DNA of 64,000 nucleotides, taken from positions 5,580,001 to 5,644,000 of the forward strand of contig NZ_JACHJS010000001.1 in assembly GCF_014203755.1 (NCBI RefSeq). The letters run 5' to 3'. Under the pieces are notes generated by a model. That model did no database searches, was not told where the DNA came from, and worked only from the letters and a program-made list of their open reading frames with translations. A program made the translations under genes and the position numbers. The DNA comes from Saccharothrix violaceirubra (GTDB lineage Bacteria; Actinomycetota; Actinomycetes; Mycobacteriales; Pseudonocardiaceae). Within the stretch, counting starts at the first letter, position 1. Each line of letters opens with the position of its first letter. This document shows positions 50,155 to 61,124 of the stretch, piece by piece.

Positions 50155-50576
50155 CACTCTTCGCCCTTCGACAGGAGTTCGCCGCGCAACTGCGAGGCGG
50201 TGGACACCACGAGCATGAGCAGCGTGCTCAGCGGCTCGGGCTTCAAACCCTCGGCGGGGAACGCGTACCGCAAGGTCACGTCCATGCCGCGATCGGTGTG
50301 CACGACGCCGAGCGTGCCGAACAGGCCCCGGCCCGCGCGCTCGGCCGCGGACACGGCCAGCTCGCGGTCCTCGGGCAGGTCCCACGCCACGACGCAGGTC
50401 AGGCTGAGCACGGTCAGCCCCTCGGCCAGGCGCATGGCCTGCACGGCGCACGGCACGTCGCCGTGGCGGAAGCTCAACGCGCCGTCGTCGTCCACGTGCA
50501 CCTCGTGGAACAGCTCCAGCGCGGTCCGCGCGGACGTGAGCAGTTCGGCGGTCATCTGGGCGTCGTCGTCGGTCAC
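50154..50576 (-). CDS. YbjN-like (T3SS-chaperone fold) protein
   Basis: This 140-residue acidic protein has the pattern of YbjN-type folds: [29 protein letters not shown], then strands [13 protein letters not shown] and [19 protein letters not shown], and a helix. Its start GTG overlaps the uppS stop (GTGA). Such proteins are common near cell-wall genes in actinobacteria. The role is not known. Confidence 0.65.
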   Translation of the reverse strand: MTDDDAQMTAELLTSARTALELFHEVHVDDDGALSFRHGDVPCAVQAMRLAEGLTVLSLTCVVAWDLPEDRELAVSAAERAGRGLFGTLGVVHTDRGMDVTLRYAFPAEGLKPEPLSTLLMLVVSTASQLRGELLSKGEE

Positions 50577-51394
50577 GGGGTGCTCTCCTCGTCGGGCTTG
50601 TCGATCGCGCCACCGAACCTGCGGTCGCGCCGGGCGTACTGCTCGCACGCCCGCCACAGGTGCTGCCGGTCGAAGTCGGGCCACAGGATGTCCTGGAAGA
50701 CCATCTCCGCGTAGGCCGACTGCCACAGCAGGAAGTTCGAGATGCGCTGCTCCCCGGACGGGCGGACGAACAGGTCCACGTCCGGCATGTCGGGCTGGTA
50801 CAGGTGGCGGGCGAGCGTACGCTCGTCCACCTTCTCCGGGTTGATCTTCCCGGCGGCGGCGAGCCGGGCGATCTCGCGGGCGGCGTCGCCGATCTCGGCC
50901 CGGCCGCCGTAGTTGATGCACATGGCCAGGTTGAGCGTGTCGTTGTCGCGGGTGCGCTCCTCCGCGACCTCCAGCTCCTTGATCACGCTGCGCCACAGCC
51001 GCGGCCGCCGGCCGGCCCACCGCACGCGCACGCCGAGTTCGTCGAGTTCGTCGGTGCGGTGGTGGATCACGTCGCGGCTGAAGCCCATGAGGAAGCGGAC
51101 CTCCTCGGGGCTGCGCCGCCAGTTCTCCGTGGAGAACGCGTACAGCGACAGCCACTTCACGCCGAGCTGGATCGCGCCCTTCGCGGCCTCGACGACGACC
51201 GCCTCGCCGCGCTTGTGCCCCTCGATCCGGGACAGGCCGCGCTGGTTGGCCCAGCGCCCGTTGCCGTCCATGACGATCGCGACGTGTTTCGGGACCAACT
51301 CGGCGGGGATGTCGGGAGGCGTCGCGCCGGACGGGTGGGGTTCCGGGGGTCGGGGAACGCGCCGCGCGCGTTCGGCCCGCCGTCGGCGAAGCAT
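50573..51394 (-). CDS. uppS: Isoprenyl (cis-prenyl) diphosphate synthase
   Basis: This 273-residue cis-prenyltransferase has [28 protein letters not shown] with the catalytic Asp, [13 protein letters not shown], and [21 protein letters not shown] with the IPP-binding RxS and the E near the end. It makes the polyprenyl diphosphate carrier for cell-wall synthesis. ATG 51394. It corresponds to Rv2361c in the conserved order uppS-recO-era. Confidence 0.96.
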   Translation of the reverse strand: MLRRRRAERARRVPRPPEPHPSGATPPDIPAELVPKHVAIVMDGNGRWANQRGLSRIEGHKRGEAVVVEAAKGAIQLGVKWLSLYAFSTENWRRSPEEVRFLMGFSRDVIHHRTDELDELGVRVRWAGRRPRLWRSVIKELEVAEERTRDNDTLNLAMCINYGGRAEIGDAAREIARLAAAGKINPEKVDERTLARHLYQPDMPDVDLFVRPSGEQRISNFLLWQSAYAEMVFQDILWPDFDRQHLWRACEQYARRDRRFGGAIDKPDEESTP

Positions 51395-51435
51395 GGCTGT
51401 CCTCTCGGGGGTGGTGCGGCTGCGGTGCGGCGACT

Positions 51436-52188
51436 CTATCCGTCGGCGGCGGGCGGTCTGCGCTCGACCAGCGGCAGCGAGCGCAGTTGCCGTTCCAGGT
51501 GCCATTGCAGGTGGGCGGCCACGAGACCGCTCGCCTCGCGCCGGTGCACGGCCGGCACGCCGTCCACCCCCGACCAGTCGCCGTGCAGGAGTGCGATCAG
51601 GAGACGCAACGTGTCGGCGTGTGGTTGCGCGCTGCCCGGCGGGCGGCAGTCCGGGCAGACCATCCCGCCGGCCTGGATGTTGAACGCGCGGTGCGGTCCG
51701 GGCGTACCGCACCGGGCACACTCGGTCACCGCCGGCGCCCAGCCCGCGAAAGCCATGGCGCGCAGCAGGAACGCGTCGAGCACGAGGGAAGCGTCCCGCT
51801 CCCCGGCCGCCAACGCCCGCAACGCACCAGTGACCAGCAGGTACAGCCGCAGGACGGGTTCGCCCTCCTCGGCGGTGAGCCGGTCGGCGGTCTCCAGCAC
51901 CGCGCACGCCGCCGTGTACCGCTGGTAGTCGTCGACCAGGGCCACGCCGAACGCGTCGACCGTCTCCACCTGCGTGACCACGTCCAGCGACCGGCCGGGG
52001 TAGAACTGCACGTCCACGTGCCCGAACGGTTCGAGCCGGGCACCGAACCGGCTGGAGGTGCGCCGCACGCCCTTGGCGACCGCGCGGACCTTGCCGTGCC
52101 GCTGGGTCAGCAGCGTGATGATCCGGTCGGCTTCGCCGAGCTTCTGCACCCGGAGGACGACCCCCGTGTCCCGGTACAGGTTCGCCAC
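51436..52188 (-). CDS. recO: DNA repair protein RecO
   Basis: This 250-residue protein opens with an OB fold ([36 protein letters not shown]) and has the zinc-binding helical part [19 protein letters not shown]...CPDC. It helps RecR load RecA onto SSB-coated DNA. One base separates it from era. Confidence 0.95.
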   Translation of the reverse strand: MANLYRDTGVVLRVQKLGEADRIITLLTQRHGKVRAVAKGVRRTSSRFGARLEPFGHVDVQFYPGRSLDVVTQVETVDAFGVALVDDYQRYTAACAVLETADRLTAEEGEPVLRLYLLVTGALRALAAGERDASLVLDAFLLRAMAFAGWAPAVTECARCGTPGPHRAFNIQAGGMVCPDCRPPGSAQPHADTLRLLIALLHGDWSGVDGVPAVHRREASGLVAAHLQWHLERQLRSLPLVERRPPAADG

Positions 52189-52189
52189 G

Positions 52190-53086
52190 CTAGAACCCCA
52201 GGCGGCGCAACTGCTTCGGGTCGCGCTGCCAGTCCTTCGCGATCTTGATGTGCAGGTCCAGGTACACGCGCGTGCCCAGCAGTTTCTCGATCTGCCGGCG
52301 CGAGGTGATGCCGACCTGCTTGAGCCGCTCGCCCCGGTGGCCGAGGATGATCGCCTTCTGGCTGGGCCGCTCGACGAACACGTTGGCGTGGATGTCGACC
52401 AGGTCGTCCCGGCCCTCGCGCGGGAGCATCTCCTCGACCACGACGGCGATCGAGTGCGGCAGCTCGTCGCGCACGCCCTCCAGCGCGGCCTCGCGGATCA
52501 GCTCGGCGACCAGCGTCTGCTCGGGCTCGTCGGTCAGCTCGCCGTCCGGGTACAGCGGCGGGCCTGCCGGCAGTTTGCCGACGAGCAGCTCGGCGAGCTG
52601 CTCGACCTGGTAACCCGACTGCGCCGACACCGGGATGAACTCGGCGAAGTCCATGACCTGCTGCAACGCCAGGAGCTGCTCGGCGACCTGCTGCGGGCCG
52701 ACCAGGTCGGTCTTGGTGACGATGCCGATCACCGGCGTGCGCTTGGCGATCTTCTCCAGCTCGGCCGCGATGAACCGGTCGCCGGGGCCGACCTTCTGGT
52801 CGGCGGGCACGCAGAAGCCGACCACGTCCACCTCCGACCAGGTCTCCCGGACCAGGTCGTTGAGGCGCTGGCCGAGCAGCGTGCGCGGCCGGTGCAGGCC
52901 GGGCGTGTCGACCAGCACGAGCTGGCCGTCCGCGCGGTGCACGATCCCCCGGATGGTGTGCCGGGTGGTCTGCGGCTTGCTCGACGTGATCGCGACCTTC
53001 GTCCCGACCAGCGCGTTGGTCAGCGTCGACTTGCCCGCGTTGGGTCGGCCGACGAAGCACGCGAACCCGGACCGGTAATCCTGCAT
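52190..53086 (-). CDS. era: GTPase Era
   Basis: This 298-residue GTPase has G1 GRPNAGKS, the G2 TTRHTIRG, G3 DTPGLH, G4 TKTD and G5 SAQSG, then a KH domain (KAIILGHRGERLKQVG). It aids 16S rRNA maturation and 30S assembly. ATG 53086 gives the standard start (QDYRSGFACFVGRPN). Confidence 0.96.
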   Translation of the reverse strand: MQDYRSGFACFVGRPNAGKSTLTNALVGTKVAITSSKPQTTRHTIRGIVHRADGQLVLVDTPGLHRPRTLLGQRLNDLVRETWSEVDVVGFCVPADQKVGPGDRFIAAELEKIAKRTPVIGIVTKTDLVGPQQVAEQLLALQQVMDFAEFIPVSAQSGYQVEQLAELLVGKLPAGPPLYPDGELTDEPEQTLVAELIREAALEGVRDELPHSIAVVVEEMLPREGRDDLVDIHANVFVERPSQKAIILGHRGERLKQVGITSRRQIEKLLGTRVYLDLHIKIAKDWQRDPKQLRRLGF

Positions 53087-53172
53087 CCGCCCATTGTCCC
53101 CGCACCCGCCGGACGTGCCGCGTCCGCCCTCGTTATCGGTGCCGCACCCGGCCGCGGCACCGTTCCCGTCGA

Positions 53173-53502
53173 TCAGGACGCCGATCCCAGCCGGCCCCGG
53201 ATCAGGTTGAGTTCGAGGAGTTCGGGCAGGGGGCCGCCGGTCTCCAGCCAGTCCTCCAGGTCGGACAGGACGGCGTCGTGCAGGACCAGGCCGAACCACA
53301 CCGGCTTCTCGCCGGGTCGCTTGACCACGATCACGTTCGAGCTCTCGCACACGTCCAGGCAGTCGGCCGTGCGCACGGTGACCGTGCCGCCCGAGCGGTC
53401 GGCCAGCGCGCGCAGCCGGGCGAGCTGGTCGTCGTGGTCGTAGTCGGGGTACTTCTTCACCGTGCCGCAGCAGCAGCCGCGGCACACCGTCACCAGTGCC
53501 AC
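53173..53502 (-). CDS. Thioredoxin-like [2Fe-2S] ferredoxin
   Basis: This 109-residue protein has TVCRGCCCGTVKKYPDYDHD at the N-terminus and RTADCLDVCESSNVIVVKRPG later, the four-cysteine layout of thioredoxin-fold 2Fe-2S proteins. GTG 53502 overlaps the stop of the cytidine-deaminase-like gene. Redox role unknown. It lies between the deaminase-like gene and era. Confidence 0.8.
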   Translation of the reverse strand: MALVTVCRGCCCGTVKKYPDYDHDDQLARLRALADRSGGTVTVRTADCLDVCESSNVIVVKRPGEKPVWFGLVLHDAVLSDLEDWLETGGPLPELLELNLIRGRLGSAS

Positions 53503-53834
53503 TAGACGGTGTCCACGTGTGTGCCCGACGCGTCGGCACGCAGGACCGGGATGCCCGGGGTCAGGTCGTGGGCGGCCGAGACCGAATCGCCGTCGAGCGC
53601 GTCCGCGTCCGTCACCACGGCGGCGGCCTCCAGGCCCTCGGCACCGCTGGACACGGCCGCCGCCACGGCCGCCTGGAGGGCGGTGAGCTTCAACGACGGC
53701 AACGCCACCGTGGTCGCGGCGTACGTGCGGCCGTCGGTGTCGCGGACGGCCGCGCCCTCGGCCGTCCCCGTGCGGGCCCGCGACGCCCTGGCCAACGTGA
53801 TCAACTTCTGGTCCTCGGCGGCCAGGTCAGACAT
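53502..53834 (-). CDS. Cytidine deaminase-like protein lacking zinc ligands
   Basis: This 110-residue protein has the deaminase-like order: a helix, GAAVRDTDGRTYAATTVALPSLKLTALQAAVAAAVSSG, then AAVVTDAD and a C-terminal strand. The HAE and PCxxC motifs that bind zinc in true cytidine deaminases are absent. It is therefore probably catalytically dead. It overlaps the CorC-like gene by eight bases. Confidence 0.75.
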   Translation of the reverse strand: MSDLAAEDQKLITLARASRARTGTAEGAAVRDTDGRTYAATTVALPSLKLTALQAAVAAAVSSGAEGLEAAAVVTDADALDGDSVSAAHDLTPGIPVLRADASGTHVDTV

Positions 53835-55119
53835 CGGGGGTCTCCTCGTCGTCGGTCACCGGGCGGACGAGCACCGTCGTGATGCGCATCCGCCCCCGTT
53901 CGTCCTTGCCACCCTCCGCGCGCAGGCGAAGGCCCTCGATCTCCGCTTCCGTGCCGGGCAGCGGCACGCGGCCGAGGCGCTGCGCGAGCAGCCCGCCGAC
54001 CGTCTCCACCTCGTGGTCGTCCAGTTCGGTGCCGAACAGGGCGTCGAGGTCGTCCACGGGCAGACGCGCGCTCACCCGCACCGACCCGTCGGTCAGGTGC
54101 TCGACCGGCGGCCGGTCGTCCTTGTCGGACTCGTCGGTGATCTCGCCGACGATCTCCTCCAGGATGTCCTCGATGGTCAGCAGGCCGGCCGTGCCGCCGT
54201 ACTCGTCGACCACGATCGCCAGGTGGTTGCGGGTCAACTGCATCTCCCGCAGGAGGTCCGCGATCGGCTTCGAGTCGGGGATGAACGAGCCCTGGCGCAT
54301 CAGCCCGGACACGGCCGTGTCGTCCGGCTCGCCCGCCAGCGTGTGCCGGACCAGGTCCTTGAGGTTCACCACGCCGAGCACGTCGTCGACGCTCTCGCCG
54401 ATCACCGGCACCCGCGTGTATCCGGTGCGCAGCGACAACGCCAACGCCTGGCGCACGGACTTCGTCCGCTCGATCCACACGATCTCCGTGCGCGGCACCA
54501 TGACCTCGCGGGCGATCGTGTCGCCGAGCTGGAACACCGAGTGGATCATCTCGCGCTCGCCCTCGTCGACGACGCCGCGCTCCTGCGCCATGTCGACCAG
54601 CTCGCGCAGCTCCACCTCGGACGAGAACGGGCCCTCGCGGAAGCCCTTGCCCGGCGTGATCGCGTTGCCGACCAGGATCAGCAGCCGCGACAGCGGGCCG
54701 AGCAGGCGGCCGAGCACGCGCACCGGACCGGCGGCCAGCAGGCTCACCGCGTACGGGTGCTGCCGGCCGATCGTGCGCGGACCGACGCCCACCAGCACGT
54801 ACGACACGACGAGCATGGCCAGCCCGGCGACCGACACGGCCAGCCAGCCGGTCTCGATCGTGCGCAGGGACACGACCGTGACCAGCACGGTCGCCGACAG
54901 CTCGCAGCCCAGCCGCAACAACAGCAGCAGGTTGACGTGCCGGGGCCGGTCGGTCAGGACCTGGATCAACTGGCCGGTGCCGACCCGGTCGCCTTGGCGG
55001 TGCAACGCCTCGACGCGGGCCCGCGACACCGTGCCCAGCGCGGCGTCCGCACCCGCGAACGCCCCGGCCGCCAGCACGAGCAGCACGGCCAGCACGAGCA
55101 GGCCGGAAGAACTCCACAT
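53827..55119 (-). CDS. CorC/HlyC-type CNNM transporter-like protein with CBS domains
   Basis: This 430-residue membrane protein has an N-terminal CNNM/DUF21 domain of about four helices and two CBS domains (REVMVPRTEIVWIERTKSVRQAL and the LAIVVDEYGGTAGLLTIEDILEEIVGEI block). A C-terminal CorC_HlyC domain (GSVRVSARLPVDDLDALFGTEL) follows. The family is linked to Mg2+/Co2+ efflux or resistance. It overlaps the deaminase-like gene and follows ybeY by 10 bases, as in other actinobacteria. Confidence 0.93.
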   Translation of the reverse strand: MWSSSGLLVLAVLLVLAAGAFAGADAALGTVSRARVEALHRQGDRVGTGQLIQVLTDRPRHVNLLLLLRLGCELSATVLVTVVSLRTIETGWLAVSVAGLAMLVVSYVLVGVGPRTIGRQHPYAVSLLAAGPVRVLGRLLGPLSRLLILVGNAITPGKGFREGPFSSEVELRELVDMAQERGVVDEGEREMIHSVFQLGDTIAREVMVPRTEIVWIERTKSVRQALALSLRTGYTRVPVIGESVDDVLGVVNLKDLVRHTLAGEPDDTAVSGLMRQGSFIPDSKPIADLLREMQLTRNHLAIVVDEYGGTAGLLTIEDILEEIVGEITDESDKDDRPPVEHLTDGSVRVSARLPVDDLDALFGTELDDHEVETVGGLLAQRLGRVPLPGTEAEIEGLRLRAEGGKDERGRMRITTVLVRPVTDDEETPDV

Positions 55120-55129
55120 GGCGGTCGCC

Positions 55130-55678
55130 TCAGGCTTCTTGCCCGCCGGAGTCCTCCAGACCCGCGGCGCCGAGCAGCTTCGAGTCCGCCTCGCGCTGCG
55201 CCGACTGGCGCACCGCCTCGGCCGCGGCCGAGCGGAAGTCGGCCAGGATGCGGTTCTGGAGCGTGAACATCTCCCGCTCCTCGGCGGGCTCCGCGTGGTC
55301 GTAGCCGAGCAGGTGCAGCACGCCATGCACGGTAAGCAGGTGCAGCTCGTCCAGCAGCTCGTGGCCCGCCTTCTCCGCCTGGTCCTGCGCGAAGTCCGGG
55401 CATAGCACGATGTCGCCGAGCAGCGCCGGGCCGAGACCGGCCGCGTCCGGACGGCGGGCCGAGTCCAGCTCGTCCATGGGGAAGGCCATGACGTCCGTGG
55501 GACCCGGCAGGTCCATCCAGCGCTGGTGCAGGTCGGCCATCACGTCCAGCTCGACGAGCAGGACGGACAGCTCGGCCAGCGGGCTCACGCCCATCCGGTC
55601 CAGGGCGAACCGGGCGGCGGCGACGATGGAGGTCTCGTCGACGCCGACGCCCGACTCGTTCGCGATCTCGATGCTCAC
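55130..55678 (-). CDS. ybeY: Endoribonuclease YbeY
   Basis: This 182-residue rRNA maturation nuclease has the zinc motif [14 protein letters not shown] (H...H...H) and [12 protein letters not shown] upstream. It processes 16S rRNA 3' ends and acts in ribosome quality control. GTG 55678 lies five bases after the phoH stop, so the two are cotranscribed. Confidence 0.95.
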   Translation of the reverse strand: MSIEIANESGVGVDETSIVAAARFALDRMGVSPLAELSVLLVELDVMADLHQRWMDLPGPTDVMAFPMDELDSARRPDAAGLGPALLGDIVLCPDFAQDQAEKAGHELLDELHLLTVHGVLHLLGYDHAEPAEEREMFTLQNRILADFRSAAAEAVRQSAQREADSKLLGAAGLEDSGGQEA

Positions 55679-55683
55679 GACGC

Positions 55684-56733
<1,050 letters not shown>

Positions 56734-56883
56734 GTGGATTCGGGCCCTGCTTCCTGCGCGTTCGCGCTGCTCGGGGTGGTGCTCGGTGCGGGTGCCTTCG
56801 ATGCTAGTCGCCGGTACCGACAGTCCGCACCGAAGTAACTCCGGGGCGGAAACCCGCTGGACGCGACCGTGACGCTGGGGAGT

Positions 56884-57672
56884 GTGACGACGTTGCGGGA
56901 GTTGACGGGCGACGACCTGGACGCGTGCCGGGCACTGGCGCGGTCGCGGACGTGGCCCGACGAGCCGGACAAGTGGGCGTTCCTGCTTCGGGTGGGGACC
57001 GGGTTCGGGCTGTTCGACGGGTCCCGGCTGGTCGGGACGGTGCTCGTGACGCGGTTCCCCGGGCACGCGGTGATCAGCATGGTGCTGGTGGCCGTGACGC
57101 ACGAGAGGCGTGGGCTGGGGCGGCGGCTGATGACGCACGCCCTGGAGTTCGCCGATTCGCCGGTGGTGTCGTTGCACGCCACGCCGAACGGGCGGCCCCT
57201 GTACTCGAAGCTGGGGTTCGTGGCGGTGGATCGGGTCACGGCGCATGTCGGCCGGTTCACGCGCGCGGCGAGTGGGGTGTCGCGGCCGTTGGTCGCCGCG
57301 GATCGGGACCGGGTGGTGGCCGAGGACGCCCGGGTGTTCGGGGCGGACCGGTCGGGGATGTGGGACGGGTTGTTCGGGTTCGTGGAACGGGCCCGGGTGT
57401 CGCCCGAGGGGTTCGGGTGTGCGTGGTGGAACCTCGATCGGCTCATGATCGGGCCGGTGGTGGCGCGGAGCGTCACGGGGGCGGCGGAGTTGGTCGCGGA
57501 CCTCGCGGCGGGGGATCGGGTGATCCGGGTGGATTCGCGGTCGTCGGGGTTGGGGGCGTGGTTGGTGCGGCACGGGTTGGCGGCGCGGGCAACCGTGGAC
57601 CTGATGGTGCGCGGTGAGTTCCCGGGTGACCGCGACCGCCTGTTCGCGCCGGTGATGCAGGCGTTGGGGTAG
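56884..57672 (+). CDS. GNAT N-acetyltransferase with extended C-terminal domain
   Basis: This ~262-residue protein has an N-terminal GNAT domain (MVLVAVTHERRGLGRRLMTHAL is the acetyl-CoA loop) followed by a second domain with FGADRSGMWDGLFGF and MIGPVVARSVTGAAELV. The two-domain layout is found in Eis-like and related GNATs. GTG 56884 is chosen over GTG 56869. It is divergent from phoH. Substrate unknown. Confidence 0.85.
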   Translation: MTTLRELTGDDLDACRALARSRTWPDEPDKWAFLLRVGTGFGLFDGSRLVGTVLVTRFPGHAVISMVLVAVTHERRGLGRRLMTHALEFADSPVVSLHATPNGRPLYSKLGFVAVDRVTAHVGRFTRAASGVSRPLVAADRDRVVAEDARVFGADRSGMWDGLFGFVERARVSPEGFGCAWWNLDRLMIGPVVARSVTGAAELVADLAAGDRVIRVDSRSSGLGAWLVRHGLAARATVDLMVRGEFPGDRDRLFAPVMQALG

Positions 57673-57679
57673 GCCCTTT

Positions 57680-58021
57680 TCAGGCCAGCGGGCCCAGTCG
57701 TCGGCCGCCGAGGACGTGCAGGTGGGCGTGGAAGACGGTTTGGCCGGCTTCCACGCCGGTGTTGAACAGGAGGCGGTAGCCGGAGTCGGCGACGTTCTCG
57801 GTCTTGGCGACCTCGCCGGCCGTGCGGAACAGGTCGTCGAGGACGCCGGGGGCGGTGGTGGTGAGGGCTACCGCGTCGGTCGCGTGGATCTTGGGGACGA
57901 CGATCACGTGGACCGGGGCTTGGGGGGCGATGTCGCGGAAGGCGAGCGTCGTGTCGGTCTCGTGGACCACGGTGGCGGGGAGTTCGCGGGCCACGATGCG
58001 GCAGAACAGGCAGTCGGACAT
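57680..58021 (-). CDS. HIT family nucleotide-binding hydrolase (HINT-like)
   Basis: This 113-residue protein has the CLFCRIVARELPATVV start and the HIT triad AHLHVLGG (H-x-H-x-H). HINT proteins hydrolyse nucleoside phosphoramidates and adenylates. ATG 58021. It is convergent to the GNAT gene with 7 bases between stops. Confidence 0.95.
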   Translation of the reverse strand: MSDCLFCRIVARELPATVVHETDTTLAFRDIAPQAPVHVIVVPKIHATDAVALTTTAPGVLDDLFRTAGEVAKTENVADSGYRLLFNTGVEAGQTVFHAHLHVLGGRRLGPLA

Positions 58022-58042
58022 GCGCCGCAGGCTACTGAACGC

Positions 58043-58155
58043 GCGAGTCCTCCACTCGGACACCGTGAAACACGCGTTCAGGCACCTTCGATCGGGTGCC
58101 GTTGCTCTTGTGAACGCGCGAGTTATGCGTTCAGGCACCGCGAGTTGTGCACTCG
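58043..58155. repeat. Intergenic repeat, copy C (tandem ~22-bp units)
   Basis: It starts GCGAGTCCTCCACTCGGACA, like copy B at 47989, and ends with the 39 bases shared with copy A (58117-58155). So it links the two forms. Units end in TCAGGCACC or TCGGACACC. It lies upstream of the HIT gene; the remaining bases to 58280 show no gene. Confidence 0.78.
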
Positions 58156-58280
58156 GGACCGTGCGGTGTGCGGTGGGGATCGTGGGGTGCGCGTTGGGGC
58201 GCCGGCAGGTAGCGGGGTTGATCGTGATGGTGTCGGTGCGCTGTATCGGACCGGCCTGGGCCGCGTGGTTCGTCGGTGGT

Positions 58281-58961
58281 TCAGGGCCTGGCTTCTGCCG
58301 CCAGGCGTAGTGCCGCGTCTCGGCAGGTTTGCCAGGCCTTCGTGCCAGGGGTGATCAGGTCCATGTGGGTCGTGTTCCGGAGGGTGATCAACTCTGCGCC
58401 GGAGGCGGTGGCGAAGGCTTCGCTTTGGCTGATCGGGACGTCCTCGTCGTTCTCGCCGTGGACGAGGACCATCGGCTTGTCGATCGGGAGGCAGGCGGTC
58501 GGGTCGGCGTCGGCGTACTTGTCGGGGACCTCCTCCGGGGTTCCGCCGAGGAGTTCCGCTGCCCGCTTGGTGATCTGGGGGTCGCCCCGGAAGTCGAGGA
58601 CGCCGGCCTGGGACACGGCGCCGACGACCCGGGGGTGGCGGGCTGCCGCCCAGACCGCCAGGTGGCCTCCTGCCGAGTGACCGAGAGTGACCAAGGGGCC
58701 CGCTACCGCGTCCAGTGCGGCGAGGACGTCCTCGCCTGTTTCGGGCCAGCCGCCGCCGGCAGATATGCGGCGGTACTCGATTGTCAGTGCCCGGACGCCG
58801 TGCGCCACCAGATCGAGCGCCAGTGGGCGGCCCAACTCGAGTCCATATCGCTCGTGCCAGAACCCGCCGTGGATGACCACGACCACGGCCGAACGGTTCT
58901 GCGGTGGACCCGTCAATTCGGCGAATTGGCTCGGATGGTCGCCGTAGACGATGCGCTGCAA
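58281..58961 (-). CDS. Alpha/beta hydrolase
   Basis: This 226-residue hydrolase has the oxyanion strand VVVIHGGFW, nucleophile elbow LGHSAGGH, an acid in HGENDEDVPI and a histidine in RNTTHMDL. TTG 58961 is preferred because GGAGG lies seven bases upstream and the product starts MQRIVYGDHPSQF; ATG 59027 upstream lacks a ribosome site. The HGG motif is that of carboxylesterase/kynurenine formamidase-like enzymes. Substrate unknown. Confidence 0.85.
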   Translation of the reverse strand: MQRIVYGDHPSQFAELTGPPQNRSAVVVVIHGGFWHERYGLELGRPLALDLVAHGVRALTIEYRRISAGGGWPETGEDVLAALDAVAGPLVTLGHSAGGHLAVWAAARHPRVVGAVSQAGVLDFRGDPQITKRAAELLGGTPEEVPDKYADADPTACLPIDKPMVLVHGENDEDVPISQSEAFATASGAELITLRNTTHMDLITPGTKAWQTCRDAALRLAAEARP

Positions 58962-59162
58962 CGGACGCCTCCAGACGAAAAAAGGGCCGCGTCGCGGTGG
59001 GACCTGGGGGTCGCCCCACCGCGACACGGCGACGCCGGACCGAGGGGGGAGGTGTCCGGCGAGCTTGGCGTCCGAGAGGAGGTCGGCGGTTAGGCCGAAG
59101 CGACCCCTCAGGCCAAGAGAGTAACCCCTGAGCCCGCTCTCCGCCAGCGCAGGGGCGCACTA

Positions 59163-59897
59163 CTACCGCCAGCGATCGGTCAGCACACCGAGCGCACCCA
59201 AAGCCACGGCCGCCGCGGTGGATGCTCGCAGAACGGTATGGCCCAGTCGCACCGCGTGCGCGCCCGCGGTCGTCAATGCCGACAATTCCTCGTCGGTGAT
59301 CCCGCCTTCCGGACCGACCACCAACAACACGTCGCCGTCGGTCGGCAGTTCGACATCGGCGATTGAACCCGTGGCAGTCTCGTGCAAAACCAACGTGACC
59401 GACGACGAACTCGTCAATCGAGCCAACTCGGCGGTCCCGACCGGTTCCGCGACCGAAGGGACGCGGGCCCTGCGTGCCTGTTTCGCGGCTTCCCGAACGG
59501 TCGCGCGCCAGCGTTCCAGGGCCTTCGCGCCGCGGGGACCCTCGTCCCACTTGGTGACGCAGCGCGACGCCCGCCACGGCACGACCCCGTCCACGCCGGC
59601 CTCGGTCGCCAGCTCCACGGCCAGCTCCCCGCGATCGCCCTTGACCAACGCCTGCGCCACGACGACCCGCACGCGGGGCTCGGGCACGACCCACCGCTCG
59701 ACGACGTCCAGCCGCAGGCCGTCCTTGAGCGCCTCGGCCACGACGCACCGCGCCTGGGCACCCGTGCCGTCCGACAGCACCAGCTCCTCGCCCGCACGCA
59801 ACCGCCGCACGGTCGCCGCGTGCCGCCCCTCCGGGCCGTCCAACAGCATGGACGACCCGGCGGGCAGCGCGGGGACCAGGAAGACCGGTGGCGTCAC
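59163..59897 (-). CDS. rsmE: 16S rRNA m3U1498 methyltransferase
   Basis: This 244-residue SPOUT enzyme has [34 protein letters not shown] at the start and the knotted C-terminal motifs [13 protein letters not shown] and [12 protein letters not shown]. It methylates U1498 of 16S rRNA. GTG 59897 overlaps the dnaJ stop. Order dnaJ-rsmE as in mycobacteria. Confidence 0.96.
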   Translation of the reverse strand: MTPPVFLVPALPAGSSMLLDGPEGRHAATVRRLRAGEELVLSDGTGAQARCVVAEALKDGLRLDVVERWVVPEPRVRVVVAQALVKGDRGELAVELATEAGVDGVVPWRASRCVTKWDEGPRGAKALERWRATVREAAKQARRARVPSVAEPVGTAELARLTSSSSVTLVLHETATGSIADVELPTDGDVLLVVGPEGGITDEELSALTTAGAHAVRLGHTVLRASTAAAVALGALGVLTDRWR

Positions 59898-61042
59898 CGG
59901 TGGCCGCGGCCGGACCGCAGCCGCGAGAACAGACCGCCGCCCTTGCCGTTGTGCGACAGGCTCGGCTCGTCCTCGCCACGCGCCACGGCCAGCTCGCGCA
60001 GCAGTTCGGTCTGCCGGGCGTCGAGCTTGGTCGGCACCACGACCTCGAGGTGGACGTGCAGATCGCCGCGGCCGTCGACGCGCCCGGTCGAGCGCAGGCG
60101 GGGCATGCCGCGGCCGGTGAGCACCAGCTCGGTGTTCGGCTGGGTACCGGGGTCGATGACCAGTTCTTCCTCGCCGTCGAGCGTCTTGAGCGACAGCACG
60201 GCGCCGAGCGCGGCGGTCGTCATCGGGATGCGGATCGCGCAGTGCAGGTTGGCGCCGTCACGCTCGAAGTCCTCGTGCGGCACCTCCTCGATCTCCACGT
60301 ACAGGTCGCCCGCCGGGCCACCGCCCGGACCGACCTCGCCCTGACCCGCCAGCCGCACGCGCATGCCCTCGGCCACACCGGCCGGGATCTGCACGGAGAT
60401 CGTCCGCCGCGACCGCACCCGGCCCTCGCCCGCGCACTGCCGGCACGGGTCCGGGATGACCTCGCCCAGTCCCCGGCACACCGGGCACGGCCGGGCCGTC
60501 ACGACCTGGCCGAGGAACGAGCGCTGCACGGACTGCACCTCGCCGCGCCCGCCGCACGTGTCGCAGCGCACCGGGGCCGAACCGTCGGCGCAGCCGCTGC
60601 CCACGCACACGTCGCACAGGATCGCGGTGTCGACGGTCAGTTCACGACTGGTGCCCGCCGCGCACTCCTCCAGCGTCATGGCGAGCCGGATCAACGCGTC
60701 CGAGCCCGGCTGGACCCGGCTGCGCGGACCGCGTCCGCCACCCGCTCCCCCGCCGGCGCCGAAGAACGCGTCCATGATGTCGCCGAGGCCGAACCCGGCG
60801 AACGGGTCGCGCCCGCCGCCACCGCCACCCTGGTCGAGCGGATCCCCGCCGAGGTCGACGACCTGCCGCTTCTTCGGGTCCGACAGGACCTCGTAGGCGG
60901 CGGTCACCTCCTTGAAGCGGGCTTCCTCGTTGGGGTTGACGTCCGGGTGCAACTGCCGCGCGAGCTTGCGGTAGGCGCGCTTGATCTCCTCAGGGGTCGC
61001 GTCGCGCGCGACTCCGAGCATGCCGTAGTAGTCCCTCGCCAC
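59894..61042 (-). CDS. dnaJ: Type I DnaJ co-chaperone
   Basis: This 382-residue DnaJ has the J domain with HPD ([10 protein letters not shown]), a glycine-rich region ([12 protein letters not shown]), and four CxxCxGxG-like zinc motifs ([32 protein letters not shown]), then the C-terminal peptide-binding domains. It stimulates DnaK. It follows hrcA (82-base gap) as the DnaJ2 type of actinobacteria. Confidence 0.97.
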   Translation of the reverse strand: MARDYYGMLGVARDATPEEIKRAYRKLARQLHPDVNPNEEARFKEVTAAYEVLSDPKKRQVVDLGGDPLDQGGGGGGRDPFAGFGLGDIMDAFFGAGGGAGGGRGPRSRVQPGSDALIRLAMTLEECAAGTSRELTVDTAILCDVCVGSGCADGSAPVRCDTCGGRGEVQSVQRSFLGQVVTARPCPVCRGLGEVIPDPCRQCAGEGRVRSRRTISVQIPAGVAEGMRVRLAGQGEVGPGGGPAGDLYVEIEEVPHEDFERDGANLHCAIRIPMTTAALGAVLSLKTLDGEEELVIDPGTQPNTELVLTGRGMPRLRSTGRVDGRGDLHVHLEVVVPTKLDARQTELLRELAVARGEDEPSLSHNGKGGGLFSRLRSGRGHR

Positions 61043-61124
61043 CGTGTGTCCTCCTGCGGGCGCGCATGTCCGCGCGCACCGCTCGCTTGCGAAACGTCCC
61101 GCGTGACCCGGGTGTTCCCCCGCC

